From contig JALMGJ010000002.1 of NCBI GenBank assembly GCA_023362775.1, positions 54,716,914-54,780,913 on the forward strand: a stretch of 64,000 nt of DNA. Reading direction: 5' to 3'. Below are positions 1 through 10,429 of the stretch, in pieces. The notes below the pieces were generated by a model. That model was not told the origin of the DNA and searched no databases. It was given only the letters and a program-made list of their open reading frames with translations. The position numbers were made by a program, and so were the translations under genes. The DNA comes from Charina bottae. Taxonomy: Eukaryota > Chordata > Lepidosauria > Squamata > Charinaidae. Each line of letters opens with the position of its first letter. Within the stretch, counting starts at the first letter, position 1.

Positions 1-712
1 TTCACAATTCTGCAGAGGGTATAAAGTAGCAACATCCATGAGTCAAAATGTGATATATGTCAACATGAGTTTGTGCCAGGGATTGTTTACATGTAGTCAG
101 AACAAGGTTGCTAGAGGAATTCAAAAGGAATCTCTGTGCTAAAAAAATTAACTTCACCACTCTGTACAAATCTGAAGGACCATTGGCACAGCTCTTTAAG
201 GAAACAACAGCAGAATGGGGGCAGACAAGAAGATTAGAGAGGAAGGGGTGTATCCACCACAGCCAATATATATCTTTCTCATCCACTATTGGTTATCTGA
301 CTTCACATCTGATGTAATGAGTAGTGATGCATAATATATTTTATATGCTCTGTGGTTTTCATTGACATTGTCAGCCTAGAGGGGAGAATACTGCTTTAGC
401 ATCAGATGATTTAAGCATGATTCACTCATAAGCAGGGGTCAAGATGAAAGGAACTTCATGGGGACATGGTAAAAAAAGAGATGCTGCCAGGAAATTTTTA
501 TACTGTGGTTAGGTACAAGATTGTGCCAGTGCACCTTCAAAAAGTTCCTGAGTTTATTGTTGTGTTTTATATGTGTAAATGACATTGAGTTTCCCCATCA
601 ATGTTCATCTCAAAGCAACCAAAGATATTAAAACAATGCTTTTTTTCTCCTGAAATCTAACGTTGAACATAACCTATTTTTTAAAGTGTTCTAGCACATC
701 AAGTCTAAAATA
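1..712. other. Unannotated AT-rich sequence
   Basis: Only short open frames occur here, overlapping on both strands and without domain-like composition. I recognise no repeat family, exon or RNA gene. Confidence 0.5.
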
Positions 713-818
713 GAATATGAATATGAATATGAATATGAATATGAATATGAATATGAATATCCATATCCATATCCATATCCATATCCATATCCATATCCAT
801 ATCCATATCCATATCCAT
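713..818. repeat. Compound hexamer microsatellite, (GAATAT)n then (CCATAT)n
   Basis: About eight GAATAT units switch at about 760 to about ten CCATAT units with no spacer. The two hexamers differ at two positions, so one array probably arose from the other by substitution followed by expansion. Confidence 0.95.
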
Positions 819-1234
819 TAAGTAAGGACTACACTGTCCTTACCTTAACACCTGTATACATTGCATAATGATACAAAAAATGTTTACATTTATTCACAAT
901 GTACTAATTCTTTTCAGTTTTTTGTAAGAGTATCCTTCAGTTCCTTTGAAAGACTTTTGTATCTGACAAAAATACTTTTATATTTTTAGCTGGCTATAAA
1001 TGCTTTTTTGAAAAAATCTATATTGGAAAGAAACATAGACAGGCATTAGAAATCTGTATTTTTAAGATTCAAAGAATACCTGCATACTACTTTGTGTTTG
1101 AGTAATAAATCTTCTGGAACATGAATGCATAATGAAATTTAGTGCAAAATATGTGTTGGAAAAGATACTTTAAGACAATATGATAATGCTAATAAGAACA
1201 AAGCAGACTGGTCCTATAAGCATGATGACTAAGG
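819..1234. other. Unannotated AT-rich sequence
   Basis: No gene, RNA or repeat recognised. Confidence 0.5.
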
Positions 1235-1605
1235 TGATGACTCTGACTTCAATGCCCCAATAAACACTTCTCCATGCAATTCAATTGAAATGCAGAATAA
1301 GCTTTATTAAGGATACATGTAAATCAAAGCATTCGCAAAGATCCGAATGACGGTTTCCCGCCAAACAGTCAAACTTATCTCTCCCCCTTCGCACCAATCT
1401 TTTTGCGCCCATGATGTCAGTGTCTGTTACTTTCCCACTCCATTCAAGCCCCCACCACACTTGTGCAGGTGGACGACCTTGATGCTTGGCACAACAGTCT
1501 CCAGCAGTCTGGCGCGGCTCCTGGAATGCGCTCCCCCTCCCATCGTTTTCCAGGCTGACACGCATCTCTAAAGTACATGGCAGGATTCAAATTAGAACCC
1601 TGACA
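1235..1605 (-). mobile_element. Solo LTR related to the chromovirus at 46957-52731
   Basis: Read on the minus strand, this starts TGTCAGGGTT like the LTRs at 46957 and 52375. It shares their 3' part: a TTTGGCGGGAA-like stretch, the CATGTATCCTTAATAAAGCTT polyadenylation region, then GCATGGAGA-GTGTTTATTGGG and a TCATCA end. The 5' half (U3) differs considerably. No internal region follows on either side, so it is a solo LTR left by LTR-LTR recombination, or a fragment. I saw no convincing TSD. The 74-94 residue open frames inside it are incidental. Confidence 0.8.
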
Positions 1606-1804
1606 GGTATGAAGGAAGTAATTTTGGAATTATTAAATCTGAATAAAGGAGTACCCTCATAAAATAATTAGGATGCAACAAAGATTTGTCAAAATATGTC
1701 CCCAGAAAAACAAACATTTCCTTGAAAGAATATATTAAACAGCAGTTTAATGTTTAATTTAGTTTCGAAACTTCCCAAGTTTTGAATGAGAATGGGGGTT
1801 AAAA

Positions 1805-2140
1805 GGGACAGAAATAATTGGAAGGGGCCATTTATACTTTCAAATCTAATCCACTGCTCAAGCCAGGTTAGATTCTAACTAACTGATAGATGCTAGAGTG
1901 TGTCCAGCCTCTGCTTCACACATCCTAGCAATGGGGATCCCACCATTTCTCTGAGTAATTGATTCCACTGTTAAAATGCTTTTATTGTTTAGAGCTTTTT
2001 GCTAACATCGAACTGGAATCTGCCGTCCTGTAATTTATGAGAATTATTTAATGTCCTTTATTCTGGGATGAAAGAGAACAGGTCATAGCTCTCATCTAAA
2101 TGACATCCATTCGGGTACTTAAAGAACACATTTATTTCCT
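1805..2140 (-). mobile_element. CR1-group LINE, 3' region fragment
   Basis: On the minus strand this resembles the amniote CR1 3' region: text around 'tgtccagcctctgcttcacac' and 'ggatcccaccatttctctg', and a CTAATCCACTGCTCAAG stretch near 1850-1866. It is diverged and truncated at both ends. The assignment rests on remembered family sequence rather than an alignment. Confidence 0.55.
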
Positions 2141-2179
2141 TCTACAGTCATCTTTTCTCAAAGTCAAAAATAGCCATGC

Positions 2180-2395
2180 ATGTTTTATTTTATTTTTATT
2201 TATTTATTTATTATTTCAATTTATTCCCTGCCCATCTCCCTTGCAAGGGACTCTGGGCGGGTTACAACAATTGAAAGTTTAAAAACTATACAAAAACAAT
2301 ATTTAAAATACATCCAATAATAATAATAATTTACATAATTTACATAATTTATATAAAATCTAAATCTAAATTTTTTTGTAGATTTTGTGTATATT
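2180..2395 (-). mobile_element. CR1/L2-group LINE 3' tail
   Basis: A (TTTA)n run is followed by CCCATCTCCCTTGCAAGGGA and CTCTGGGCGGGTTACAA. This is the reverse complement of a LINE 3' end that recurs in the window at 15.9, 16.7, 23.7, 27.1, 36.0 and 46.3 kb. The copy at 36 kb is joined to its coding region, which identifies the family. This one is severely 5'-truncated. Confidence 0.7.
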
Positions 2396-2656
2396 GAACA
2401 AAGCAATATACAGTATGCCCTGTTTAATAGGCTTTTGGAGATAAGAATTATCCAACTGATGGTATATTTATATAAAATAATATTTATATAAAATAAAACA
2501 CAGCAGTGTCATGTTTTGCTTAAGTAGGATAAAGGGAAGAGTTTTCCATTTATATGAATACATCATTCAAAAATATTCGAGTAAATTAACAAAGCTGCTG
2601 ATACGCAACTGACATCTATACTGGGTTGGGAATTGGAAAGTCATAGCTGATGAATA

Positions 2657-2710
2657 TCCATCCATCCATCCATCCATCCATCCATCCATCCATCCATCCA
2701 TCCATCCATT
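2657..2710. repeat. (ATCC)n microsatellite
   Basis: About thirteen uninterrupted ATCC tetramers, ending in TTTATTATG. Confidence 0.97.
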
Positions 2711-3539
2711 TATTATGTTTAGATACTATACCAATATGTTTGGCATCCATATACATACACTATATATCCATTGTATAATGTATATTACATACTGTAATAC
2801 TAAATTTTCAGTCTTTTAAAACTTTACTTGCTACTAACAGCATTTAAAAGACATGCTTGATATGTTGCTGACCACATGTCAAGTGAATGTTCGCTCTGAT
2901 CACTGATGAAGCTTAGCAAGTCTGTCTAATCAGCATTCTGATAAAGACCTTGTCTATATAATTAAGTTAATTATCCAGTTATAAATACATGAATGTGTTT
3001 CACTGTATGCTTGAAGCTGTGTTTCCTCCATCATTTTACAGACATGAATTAATGTTGACCAGTTGAAATTGCTCCTGTATTCTTCTCTGGCTGCTTGATG
3101 TTCAGAATTACAGTATATACAGTATATACTGTATATGCAACCAGAAAATAATTGCATGCATTTGTAAAAGCTAGCTGGATACATATATCAGATTGTATAA
3201 TTCATTCAATGTGCATTCACCATTTTCCCTTTGCCAGACAGTATTTTGATAATATGTATAAAAGTAGCTGAATTATGACTTAAATCTTCATGCACTTATA
3301 TATATTTTGACGTATTCCCCTTTGGGATAAACAACATTCTGCACAATGTACAAACTGAGTAATTTACATATTTACATAATTTATGGATTTGTATGCTGCT
3401 CAGAGTTGGTAGACTGAAGTGACCTCTAAGACCACTAAATAAAGAAAATGAAAATAGAAATTAAACATAGAAATTAAAGGCATAAGATATGAGAGAGAAA
3501 ATGAAATAAAGTTAAAACTAGTTTACGCCAAACCTGGTC
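2711..3539. other. Unannotated AT-rich sequence
   Basis: No gene recognised. A short palindromic ACAGTATATACTGT-like tract lies near 3108-3137. A weak CR1-tail-like phrase (CTGCTCAGAGTTGG followed by AAATAAAG) occurs near 3395-3445 but is too short to call. Confidence 0.45.
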
Positions 3540-4195
3540 ACTATACCTTGCTATACCTTTTTGAAGGTTACAAATATCCTTGCTTCTATCATGCTGCATC
3601 CCCCCCCCTCCTAAATTGTCTTTCATACCTTAAATTTTTTACCTCTCTCTTTCTGAGGTTATCATCAATTGCATCCAGCCACAACTTTCTTGGTCTTTCC
3701 CTTCCTTTCAACTTTTTCACTCTTCCTTCATATATTTGTTTTTTGTTCAGCCCTCATTCATTCTCTTTATGTGACCAAACCACCTCAAAATACTTCTTTT
3801 GTACAGGTAATTCACTTGTACTCAATCTACATTCCTTCATCACCCCTTCATTGACCCTATCTCTTGTTGTAGCATACACACTTTTAATTACTCTATTCCC
3901 GCTATTTCAAATTATATTTATATTTCTCCTAACATAGCCAAGTCTTACTTCTGTGTAGCAAAGTGGGAAGAATACTCTTATACACAATCATTTTTGCTTT
4001 TTTAGAAAAATGTTCATTCCTTCAACAAGACCAAATACTATTCACTACCTTTCTACCAACATGTTCGTATCCTGCAATCCATTTTCCCATCTGTAATAAA
4101 AAGTTCTACCAAGGGATATGAATTCAAAGTACATTCAAGGAAAGTACATATACATTCACATTTCCAACTAACTCACGTCTAATATTACGACAAGC
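3540..4195 (-). pseudogene. Old LINE, C-terminal reverse-transcriptase remnant
   Basis: Minus-strand translation of about 3655-3800 gives two blocks typical of the end of many non-LTR retrotransposon proteins: LRWFGHIKRMNE, then GRPRKLWLDAIDDNLRK, in different frames. The rest is too decayed to read through. The full-length BovB at 4207-7401 is inserted at its left edge, so this LINE is older. Sequence after 7412 may continue it, but I could not read protein there. The clade is not assigned. Confidence 0.6.
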
Positions 4196-4206
4196 ATTCC
4201 TTATAT

Positions 4207-7200
4207 GTTGTTGTTCAGTCGTTCAGTCATGTCCGACTCTTCGTGACCTCATGGACCATAGCACGCCAGGCCTTCCTGTCCTCCACTGTCTCTCGGAGTT
4301 TACTCAAATTCATGTTCATTACATCGGTGATGCTATCTAACCATCTCATCCTCTGCCGTCCCCTTCTCCTTTTGCCCTCAGTCTTTCCCAGCATCAGGGT
4401 CTTTTCCAGTGAGTCCTCTCTTCTCATTAGGTGGCCAGAGTATTTGAGCTTCAGCTTCAGCATCTGTCCTTCCAATGAGCAGTCAGGGTTGGTTTCCTTT
4501 AGGATTGACTGGTTTGACCTCCTTGCAGTCCAAGGGACTCTCAAGAGTCTTCTCCAGCACCACAGCTCGAAAGCATCAATTCTTCGGCGCTCAGCCTTCC
4601 TTATGGTCCAACTCTCACAGCCATACATTGCTACTGGAAAAACCATAGCTTTAACTATACGGACCTTTGTCGGCAAGGTGATGTCTCTGCTTTTTAATAT
4701 GCTGTCTAGGTTTGCCATAGCTTTCCTTCCAAGGAGCAAGCGTCTTTTAATTTCATGGCTGCAGTCACCGTCTGCGGTGATCTTGGAGCCCAAGAAAATA
4801 AAATCTGTCACTGCTTCCATTTCTTCCCCTTCTATTTGACAGGAAGTGATGGGACCAGATGCCATGATCTGGGTTTTTTTAATGTTGAGTTTCAAGCCAG
4901 CTTTTGCACTCTCCTCTTTCACCCTCATCAATAGGCTCTTTAGTTCCTCTTCACTTTCTGCCATTAGGGTGGTATCGTCTGCATATCTGAGGTTGTTGAT
5001 ATTTTTCCCGGCAATCTTAACTCCGGCTTGTGATTCATCCAGCCCGGCATTTCTCATGATGTACTCTGCATATAAGTTAAATAAGCAGGGTGATAATATA
5101 CAGCCTTGTCGTACTCCTTTCCCAATTTTGAACCAGTCGGTTGTTCCATGTCCGGTTCTAACTGTTGCTTCTTGACCCACATACAGGTTTCTCAGGAGAC
5201 AGGTAAGGTGGTCTGGTACTCCCATCTCTTTAAGACTTTGCCACAGTTTGTTGTGATCCACACAATCAAAGGCTTTAGCGTAGTCAATGAAGCAGAAGTA
5301 GATGTTTTTCTGGAACTCTCTTGCTTTTTCCATGATCCAGCGAATGTTGGCAATCTGATCTCTAGTTCCTCTGCCTCTTCGAAACCCAGCTTGCACTTCT
5401 GGTAGTTCTCGGTTCACATGCTGCTGAAGCCTAGCTTGTAGGATTTTGAGCATAACCTTGCTGGCATGTGAAATGAGCGCAATTGTACGGTAGTTTGAAC
5501 ATTCTTTGGCATTGCCTTTCTTTGGAATTGGAACGTAAACTGACCTTTTCCAATCCTGTGGCCACTGTTGAGTTTTCCAAATTTGTTGGCATATTGAGTG
5601 CAGCACTTTAACAGCATCATCTTTTAGGATTTTAAATAGCTCAGCTGGGATACTGTCTTCTCCGCTAGCTTTGTTGTTAGTAATGCTTCCTAAGGCCCAC
5701 TTGACTTCACTCTCTAGGATGTCCGGCTCAAGGTCAGTGACCACACCATCGTATTTATCAGGGATATTAAGATCTTTCTTGTATAGTTCTTCTGTGTATT
5801 CTTGCCACCTCTTCTTAATGTCTTCTGCTTCTGTTAGGTCCCTGCCTTTTTTGTCCTTTATCATGCCCATCTTTGCACAAAACGTTCCCTTGATATCTCC
5901 GATTTTCTTGAAGAGATCTCTAGTCTTCCCCATTCTATTGTTTTCCTCGATTTCTTTGCATTGTTCATTTAAGAAGGCCTTCTTATCTCTCCTTGCTATT
6001 CTCTGGAATTCTGCATTCAGTTGTTTATATCTTTCCCTTTCTCCCTTGCCTTTTGCTTCCCTTCTTTCCTCAGCTATTTGTAAAGCCTCATCAGTCAGCC
6101 ACTTTGCTTTCTTGCATTTCTTTTTCTTTGGGATGGTTTTAGTTGCTGCCTCCTGTACAATGTTACGAACCTCCATCCATAGTTCTTCAGGCACTCTGTC
6201 TACCAGATCTAATCCTTTAAATCTATTCCTCACTTCCACTGTATATTCATAAGGGATATGATTTAGGTCATACCTGATTGGTCTAGTGGTTTTCTCTACA
6301 TTCTTCAATTTAAGCCTAAATTTTGCAATAAGAAGCTCATGATCTGAGCCACAGTCAGCTCCAGGTCTTGTTTTTGCTGATTGTATAGAGCTTCTCCATC
6401 TTTGGCTGCAAAGTATATAATCAATCTGATTTTGGTATTGACCATCTGGTGATGTCCATGTGTAGAGTCGTCTCTTGTGTTGTTGGAAAAGAGTGTTTGC
6501 TATGACCAGCGTGTTCTCTTGACAAAACTCTATTAGCCTTTGCCCTGCTTCATTTTGTACTCCAAGGCCGAACCTGCCTGTTATTCTGGTTATTTTTTGA
6601 CTTCCTACCTTAGCATTCCAGTCCCCTATGATGAAAAGGACATCTTTTTTTGGTGTTAGTTCTAGAAGGTGTTGTAGGTCTTCATAGAACCGGTCAACTT
6701 CAGCTTCTTCGGCATCAGTGGTTGGGGCATAGACTTGGATCACTGTGATGTTGAATGGTTTGCCTTGGATTCGAACTGAAAGCATTCTGTCGTTTTTGAG
6801 GTTGTACCCCAGTACTGCCTTTCCCACTCTTTTATTGACTATGAGAGCTACTCCATTTCTTCTAAGGGATTCTTGCCCACAGTAGTATATATAATGGTCT
6901 CCTGAATTAAATTCGCCCATTCCTGTCCATTTTAGTTCGCTGATTCCCAATATGTCGATGTTCAATCTTGTCATCTCATGTTTGACCACATCCAGCTTAC
7001 CTTGATTCATAGTTCTTACATTCCATGTTCCTATGCAATATTGTTCTTTACAGCATCGGACTTTCCTTCCACTTACAGACACATCCACAACTGAGCGTCC
7101 TTTCGGCTTTGGCCCAGCCGTTTCACACTTTCTGGAGCTACTCGGAATTGCCCTCCGCTCTTCCCCAGTAGCATTTTGGACACCTTCCGACCTGAGGGGC

Positions 7201-7401
7201 TCATCTTCCGGCGTCATATCTTTTAGCCTTTTGATACTGTCCATGGGTTTTCTTGGCAAGGATACTGGAGTGGTTCGCCATTTCCTCCTCCAGTGGACCA
7301 CGTTTTGTCAGAACTCTCCATCATGACCTGTTCTTCTTGACCTGACTTCATTGAGTTACGCAAGCCCCTTCGCCACGACAAGGCAGTGATCCATGAAGGG
7401 G
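4207..7401 (-). mobile_element. Full-length BovB (RTE-clade) LINE with perfect TSD
   Basis: This 3195-bp element lies on the minus strand. Its 5' end is near 7401 (CCCCTTCATGGATCACTGCC on the element strand) and its 3' end near 4207 (ACTGAACGACTGAACAACAA). It is bounded by a perfect 11-bp duplication, ATTCCTTATAT, at 4196-4206 and 7402-7412. The size equals a complete BovB of about 3.2 kb. Most genomic BovB copies are truncated at the 5' end and broken by stops; this one keeps both ends and an unbroken coding frame, which marks a recent insertion. It sits in an older LINE. BovB is known in squamates and ruminants and is a classic case of horizontal transfer between animals. The 3' end resembles the tail of the Sauria SINEs in this window. 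Confidence 0.96.
4227..7244 (-). CDS. BovB endonuclease-reverse transcriptase, intact frame
   Basis: Single frame of 1005 codons from the first ATG (7242-7244) to TGA (4227-4229). The frame is open about 19 codons further upstream, but only from a GTG, so the ATG is the likelier start. An apurinic/apyrimidinic-type endonuclease comes first: GTWNVRTM, ISELKWTGMG, IIGDWNAKVG and the final SDH block (GADCGSDHELL) are all present. The reverse transcriptase follows: FIDYAKAFDCVDH, GVRQGCILSPCLFNLY and the catalytic YADD in NNLRYADDTTLM. The C-terminal region ends in KSRT, as in other BovB proteins. The protein would nick target DNA and prime reverse transcription there. No catalytic motif is lost and no stop or frameshift is visible. 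Whether it is expressed cannot be seen; no promoter was recognised beyond the element's own 5' end. Confidence 0.95.
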   Translation of the reverse strand: MDSIKRLKDMTPEDEPLRSEGVQNATGEERRAIPSSSRKCETAGPKPKGRSVVDVSVSGRKVRCCKEQYCIGTWNVRTMNQGKLDVVKHEMTRLNIDILGISELKWTGMGEFNSGDHYIYYCGQESLRRNGVALIVNKRVGKAVLGYNLKNDRMLSVRIQGKPFNITVIQVYAPTTDAEEAEVDRFYEDLQHLLELTPKKDVLFIIGDWNAKVGSQKITRITGRFGLGVQNEAGQRLIEFCQENTLVIANTLFQQHKRRLYTWTSPDGQYQNQIDYILCSQRWRSSIQSAKTRPGADCGSDHELLIAKFRLKLKNVEKTTRPIRYDLNHIPYEYTVEVRNRFKGLDLVDRVPEELWMEVRNIVQEAATKTIPKKKKCKKAKWLTDEALQIAEERREAKGKGERERYKQLNAEFQRIARRDKKAFLNEQCKEIEENNRMGKTRDLFKKIGDIKGTFCAKMGMIKDKKGRDLTEAEDIKKRWQEYTEELYKKDLNIPDKYDGVVTDLEPDILESEVKWALGSITNNKASGEDSIPAELFKILKDDAVKVLHSICQQIWKTQQWPQDWKRSVYVPIPKKGNAKECSNYRTIALISHASKVMLKILQARLQQHVNRELPEVQAGFRRGRGTRDQIANIRWIMEKAREFQKNIYFCFIDYAKAFDCVDHNKLWQSLKEMGVPDHLTCLLRNLYVGQEATVRTGHGTTDWFKIGKGVRQGCILSPCLFNLYAEYIMRNAGLDESQAGVKIAGKNINNLRYADDTTLMAESEEELKSLLMRVKEESAKAGLKLNIKKTQIMASGPITSCQIEGEEMEAVTDFIFLGSKITADGDCSHEIKRRLLLGRKAMANLDSILKSRDITLPTKVRIVKAMVFPVAMYGCESWTIRKAERRRIDAFELWCWRRLLRVPWTARRSNQSILKETNPDCSLEGQMLKLKLKYSGHLMRREDSLEKTLMLGKTEGKRRRGRQRMRWLDSITDVMNMNLSKLRETVEDRKAWRAMVHEVTKSRT

Positions 7402-7412
7402 ATTCCTTATAT

Positions 7413-8215
7413 ATTTAACCATAAAACATTAAAGAAGTACAGTAAGAGGACGTCATACATACACCAAGCATTCAATTTATTCTTATGTATGCTTTACTTC
7501 CATCATAGTGTATCATACTACTCTTAATGTATTCAGCAAACAATCTTCAGTTCCTTATCTGTGCACATTCATACATTTCTCTATGAGTTGCCAAGGACCA
7601 AAAATCTGGTTTGCACCACCTCTGACCAGTACAAAGCCATACTACACTTGCAAATTTTGCACATCGTCACCTCTCATATGTAGGAATTCTGGGATAGTAG
7701 TAGCAGAACTCCACGCAACTTCTTATTAGTATGTAGCAGAGTAGAAGCGTTCCCATAAATTTGCACAAGACTTAATCAGTTCAAAAACACACTTCACACA
7801 TTAATGTAAAGTTACATAAAAAAAGAGTTTACAATTTTATTGTAACTCACAGTTCCTTAGTAGAAACGGTCCATGCGTGTGAGCAATTGGTTCTGACCAA
7901 ACCCACATGCTTCTTTAATGTGGCCTTGCTGTATGGAAGTATGAGAAACACGTGGACAGCCATAGAAAGACCATCCTCCCTGGTGGAGATTCAAGCAGAA
8001 AAAAGAGAAAAGAGAAGGTAACAGGAAACAGGAAACCGGGATTCAGCCCCTCCCAAACAAAGCAAGTAATATTAGGTTACAGCAGAGGTTGCCTCCTCCT
8101 TCAAGCTTGTGTGAGACGTGCTTGGTTGAACCCCGATCTCTAACATCATATGCTTTAAATCTGAGTTCTCTCAAACAACCAGAATTTCCCCCCTATAGTT
8201 TTAGCTTATACTCTT
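7413..8215. other. Unannotated; possibly the continuation of an old LINE
   Basis: The first ~300 bases may continue the old LINE at 3540-4195 across the BovB insertion, but no protein motif is readable. The rest shows nothing I recognise. Confidence 0.35.
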
Positions 8216-8460
8216 TTTTTAAAGATTTTTTTTATCCCGCCTTTATTATTTTTATAAATAACTCAAGGCGGGGAACATATCTAGTACTCCTTCCTTCTCC
8301 TATTTTCACCACAACAACAACCCTGTGAGGTGAGTTGGGCTGAGAGAGAATGACTGGCCCAAGGTCACCCAGCCAGCTTTCATGCCTAAGGCGGAACTAA
8401 AACTCCCAGTCTCCTGGTTTCTAGCCTGGTGCCTTAACCACTAGACCAAACTTGCTAGCT
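8216..8460 (-). mobile_element. tRNA/MIR-like SINE, near complete
   Basis: The minus-strand copy carries a head with CTAGTGGTTAAGGCACCAGG and GAAACCAGGAGAC, a body with CTGGGTGACCTTGGGCCAGTC and CTCACCTCACAGGG, and a tail AAATAATAAAGGCGGGATAAA. The same family occurs at 17348-17818 and 32655-32895. The head looks tRNA-derived. I do not know the Repbase family name. Confidence 0.8.
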
Positions 8461-9223
8461 TATTACTCTTGCTAGGACTAGCAAGGACTAGAAAGTGTCT
8501 CCCCACATGGCTTTATGATCAGCAATATGAATGAGGGGAGAAAGACAGTGTTTTATTAACACTGAGGAAATATAACCTTAATAATAAATAATGAGATTCA
8601 TTTGTATGGAATACCAAAACCAAACTAAACCAAACCATTTAGCTCTAATTGTAAATAAATTTTCCAGTGTCCCTACATAGCTTGCACCTTTGTAATAAAC
8701 TCTAATAAATTCACTGGACAACATGTTAAATAAAGAGATGAAAGAGTCTAATTTGCTGGTTCATTACACCAACTGATTTGTAGAGCGCCGAGCATATCAC
8801 TGTTTTGTATCTCAGAAAACACAAAGGCAGGCAAAGAATCTGGCTGTAATGCAGTGTGGTGCATAATTAAGAGCTCCAAAGCCTTGGATCTGTTTCATCA
8901 CGACACAGATATAGAAGATGTTATTTCATTACCAAAATCTTGCAAATATTGCATGTCTTCAACAATTATGGTGCTACCTGATTTGAATATTTAAACATGT
9001 GATAGCCATCATTTGAAAAAGCTTAAGCATTCCCTTTCAGTACCTTGTATTTTGATGATGTTTTTCCTGTAACATTACATTTTCTTGGGGTAATAGGCAT
9101 CTATCTGCTTATAGTATAAGAGGATACATGCAGCTCACCAACTGTGGCCCATTGGAATGTTGAAATATAACAACAAAATTACTGAATGTTAGTAGCAAAA
9201 TTTGGGGCTACTTTTCAAGAAGG
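8461..9223. other. Unannotated AT-rich sequence
   Basis: No gene, RNA or repeat family recognised. Confidence 0.5.
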
Positions 9224-9231
9224 GCTTAAAG

Positions 9232-9765
9232 CAGGGGTGGGTAACCTTTTTTATGCCAAGGGCCATTTTGACATTTCTAACATCACTCAAGGGCCGGGGG
9301 CGGGGTTTGCGGGCGGGAGCCAATCGTGCGGAAGGGGGTGGGGTTTGCAGGTGGGAGTTAATCGCGCGCACTGGGGGGCCGCCACACCTGGCGCCATGCC
9401 TGCTGTGCCTGCCCCCGCCACATCCACCTCTGCGCCCACTGCTGCTGCACCTGCCACCATGCCCGCCATGCCCACCATGCCCACTGTCGCGCCCACTGCC
9501 TCCACGCCCGACACACCTGCCGCTGCCACGCCCAGCATGCCCGCTGCCGCCATGCCTGCCATGCCTGCCGCCGCGCCCGCCATGCCTGCCGCTGCCACGC
9601 CCAGCATGCCCACTGACTCACCCGCTGCCACCACACCCACCATGCCTGCCGCCACGCCCAGCATGCCCCCCGCCGCCACGCCCCTGCTGCGCCCGCTACC
9701 GCGGGCCGGATCAATTGCTTTCGCGGGCCTTATATGGCCCACGGGCCGGACGTTGCCCACCCCTG
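9232..9765. mobile_element. Non-autonomous hAT-type element with expanded GC-rich core
   Basis: The 534-bp element begins CAGGGGTGGGTAACC and ends GTTGCCCACCCCTG as inverted termini. It is flanked by a perfect 8-bp duplication, GCTTAAAG, at 9224-9231 and 9766-9773. An 8-bp TSD with CA...TG ends is the hAT signature. The interior contains a GC-rich minisatellite and no transposase, so the element would depend on a transposase from elsewhere. Confidence 0.93.
9395..9690. repeat. GC-rich degenerate minisatellite inside the hAT-type element
   Basis: Irregular units of the GCCATGCCTGCC and GCCACGCCCAGC type are repeated about 25 times. Units of 6, 9 and 12 bases keep several frames open on both strands, producing Ala/Pro/Met/Thr-rich open frames of 118-214 residues. 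These are compositional artefacts, not genes. The high GC and CpG content contrast sharply with the AT-rich flanks. Confidence 0.9.
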
Positions 9766-10039
9766 GCTTAAAGGTAAGAATGGCAGCAGTTTGTATCCCA
9801 GAGACCTTTTATTTTTATCACCACCTTTAATTCTCATCAAAATGCCAAAAATGGTCCCCCCAAAAGACACCTACATCTTTCCAGTGGAATCATCCTATGG
9901 GATCCCACCATCTAGGATCACCTGTGTCCTCCTAGAAAGTCAGAATTCTGAATTGCAGCCTTAGCCTTTCAGAGCACTTACTAATAGGATATTACATCTT
10001 GGAAATTTCCCATTAAATTCTAATCATATAGAAGTGCTT

Positions 10040-10115
10040 TAGCAGATCTTGCACTGAACAAGGGGTTGGACAAGATGATGTTTGAGCTCTTTACCAACTC
10101 AATGATTCTAGTTAC
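10040..10115 (+). mobile_element. CR1 LINE 3' end fragment
   Basis: The stretch GGGGTTGGACAAGATGATGT ... CTCTTTACCAACTCAATGATTCTAG matches the typical CR1 3' terminus (GTTGGACTAGATGACC ... CCAACTCTATGATTCTA) with substitutions. Confidence 0.65.
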
Positions 10116-10429
10116 AGAATGAAGTACAGCAATATTATTGTATATATAGCAACCAGAAACCTTTAAGTGATTGTACAACAAATATTCAGTTTTATGAGGA
10201 TCAAACATCTTTTCCCAAGATAGTGGTACTATATTGGAAATCATATTTCCTGGTATTTCAGATTGCTTTGTGTGTTTCTTCAAATAGTAAACCAGTTGCT
10301 GGAGTAAATGCAAGTGGTTGTATAAGTACAGTAATGCACATTAAAGCATACATGGGAAATTTTTGGCTTTGGTCACTCTCTGTGATCTGTAGAGCCTCAG
10401 GAATTATGTCCATTTTTCCTGATGCTAAT

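Noticed and set aside
3548..3937. 129-residue plus-strand frame rich in Phe, Leu and Ser
   Set aside because: The opposite strand carries LINE protein blocks (LRWFGH and GRPRKLWLD), so this frame is antisense to an old LINE.
4243..6252. Plus-strand open frames of 99-198 residues opposite the BovB coding region
   Set aside because: They are antisense shadows of the intact minus-strand frame and contain no recognisable domain.
9186..9830. Ala/Pro/Met-rich open frames of 118-214 residues on both strands
   Set aside because: They come from a GC-rich minisatellite inside a hAT-type element with a perfect TSD; several frames are open at once.
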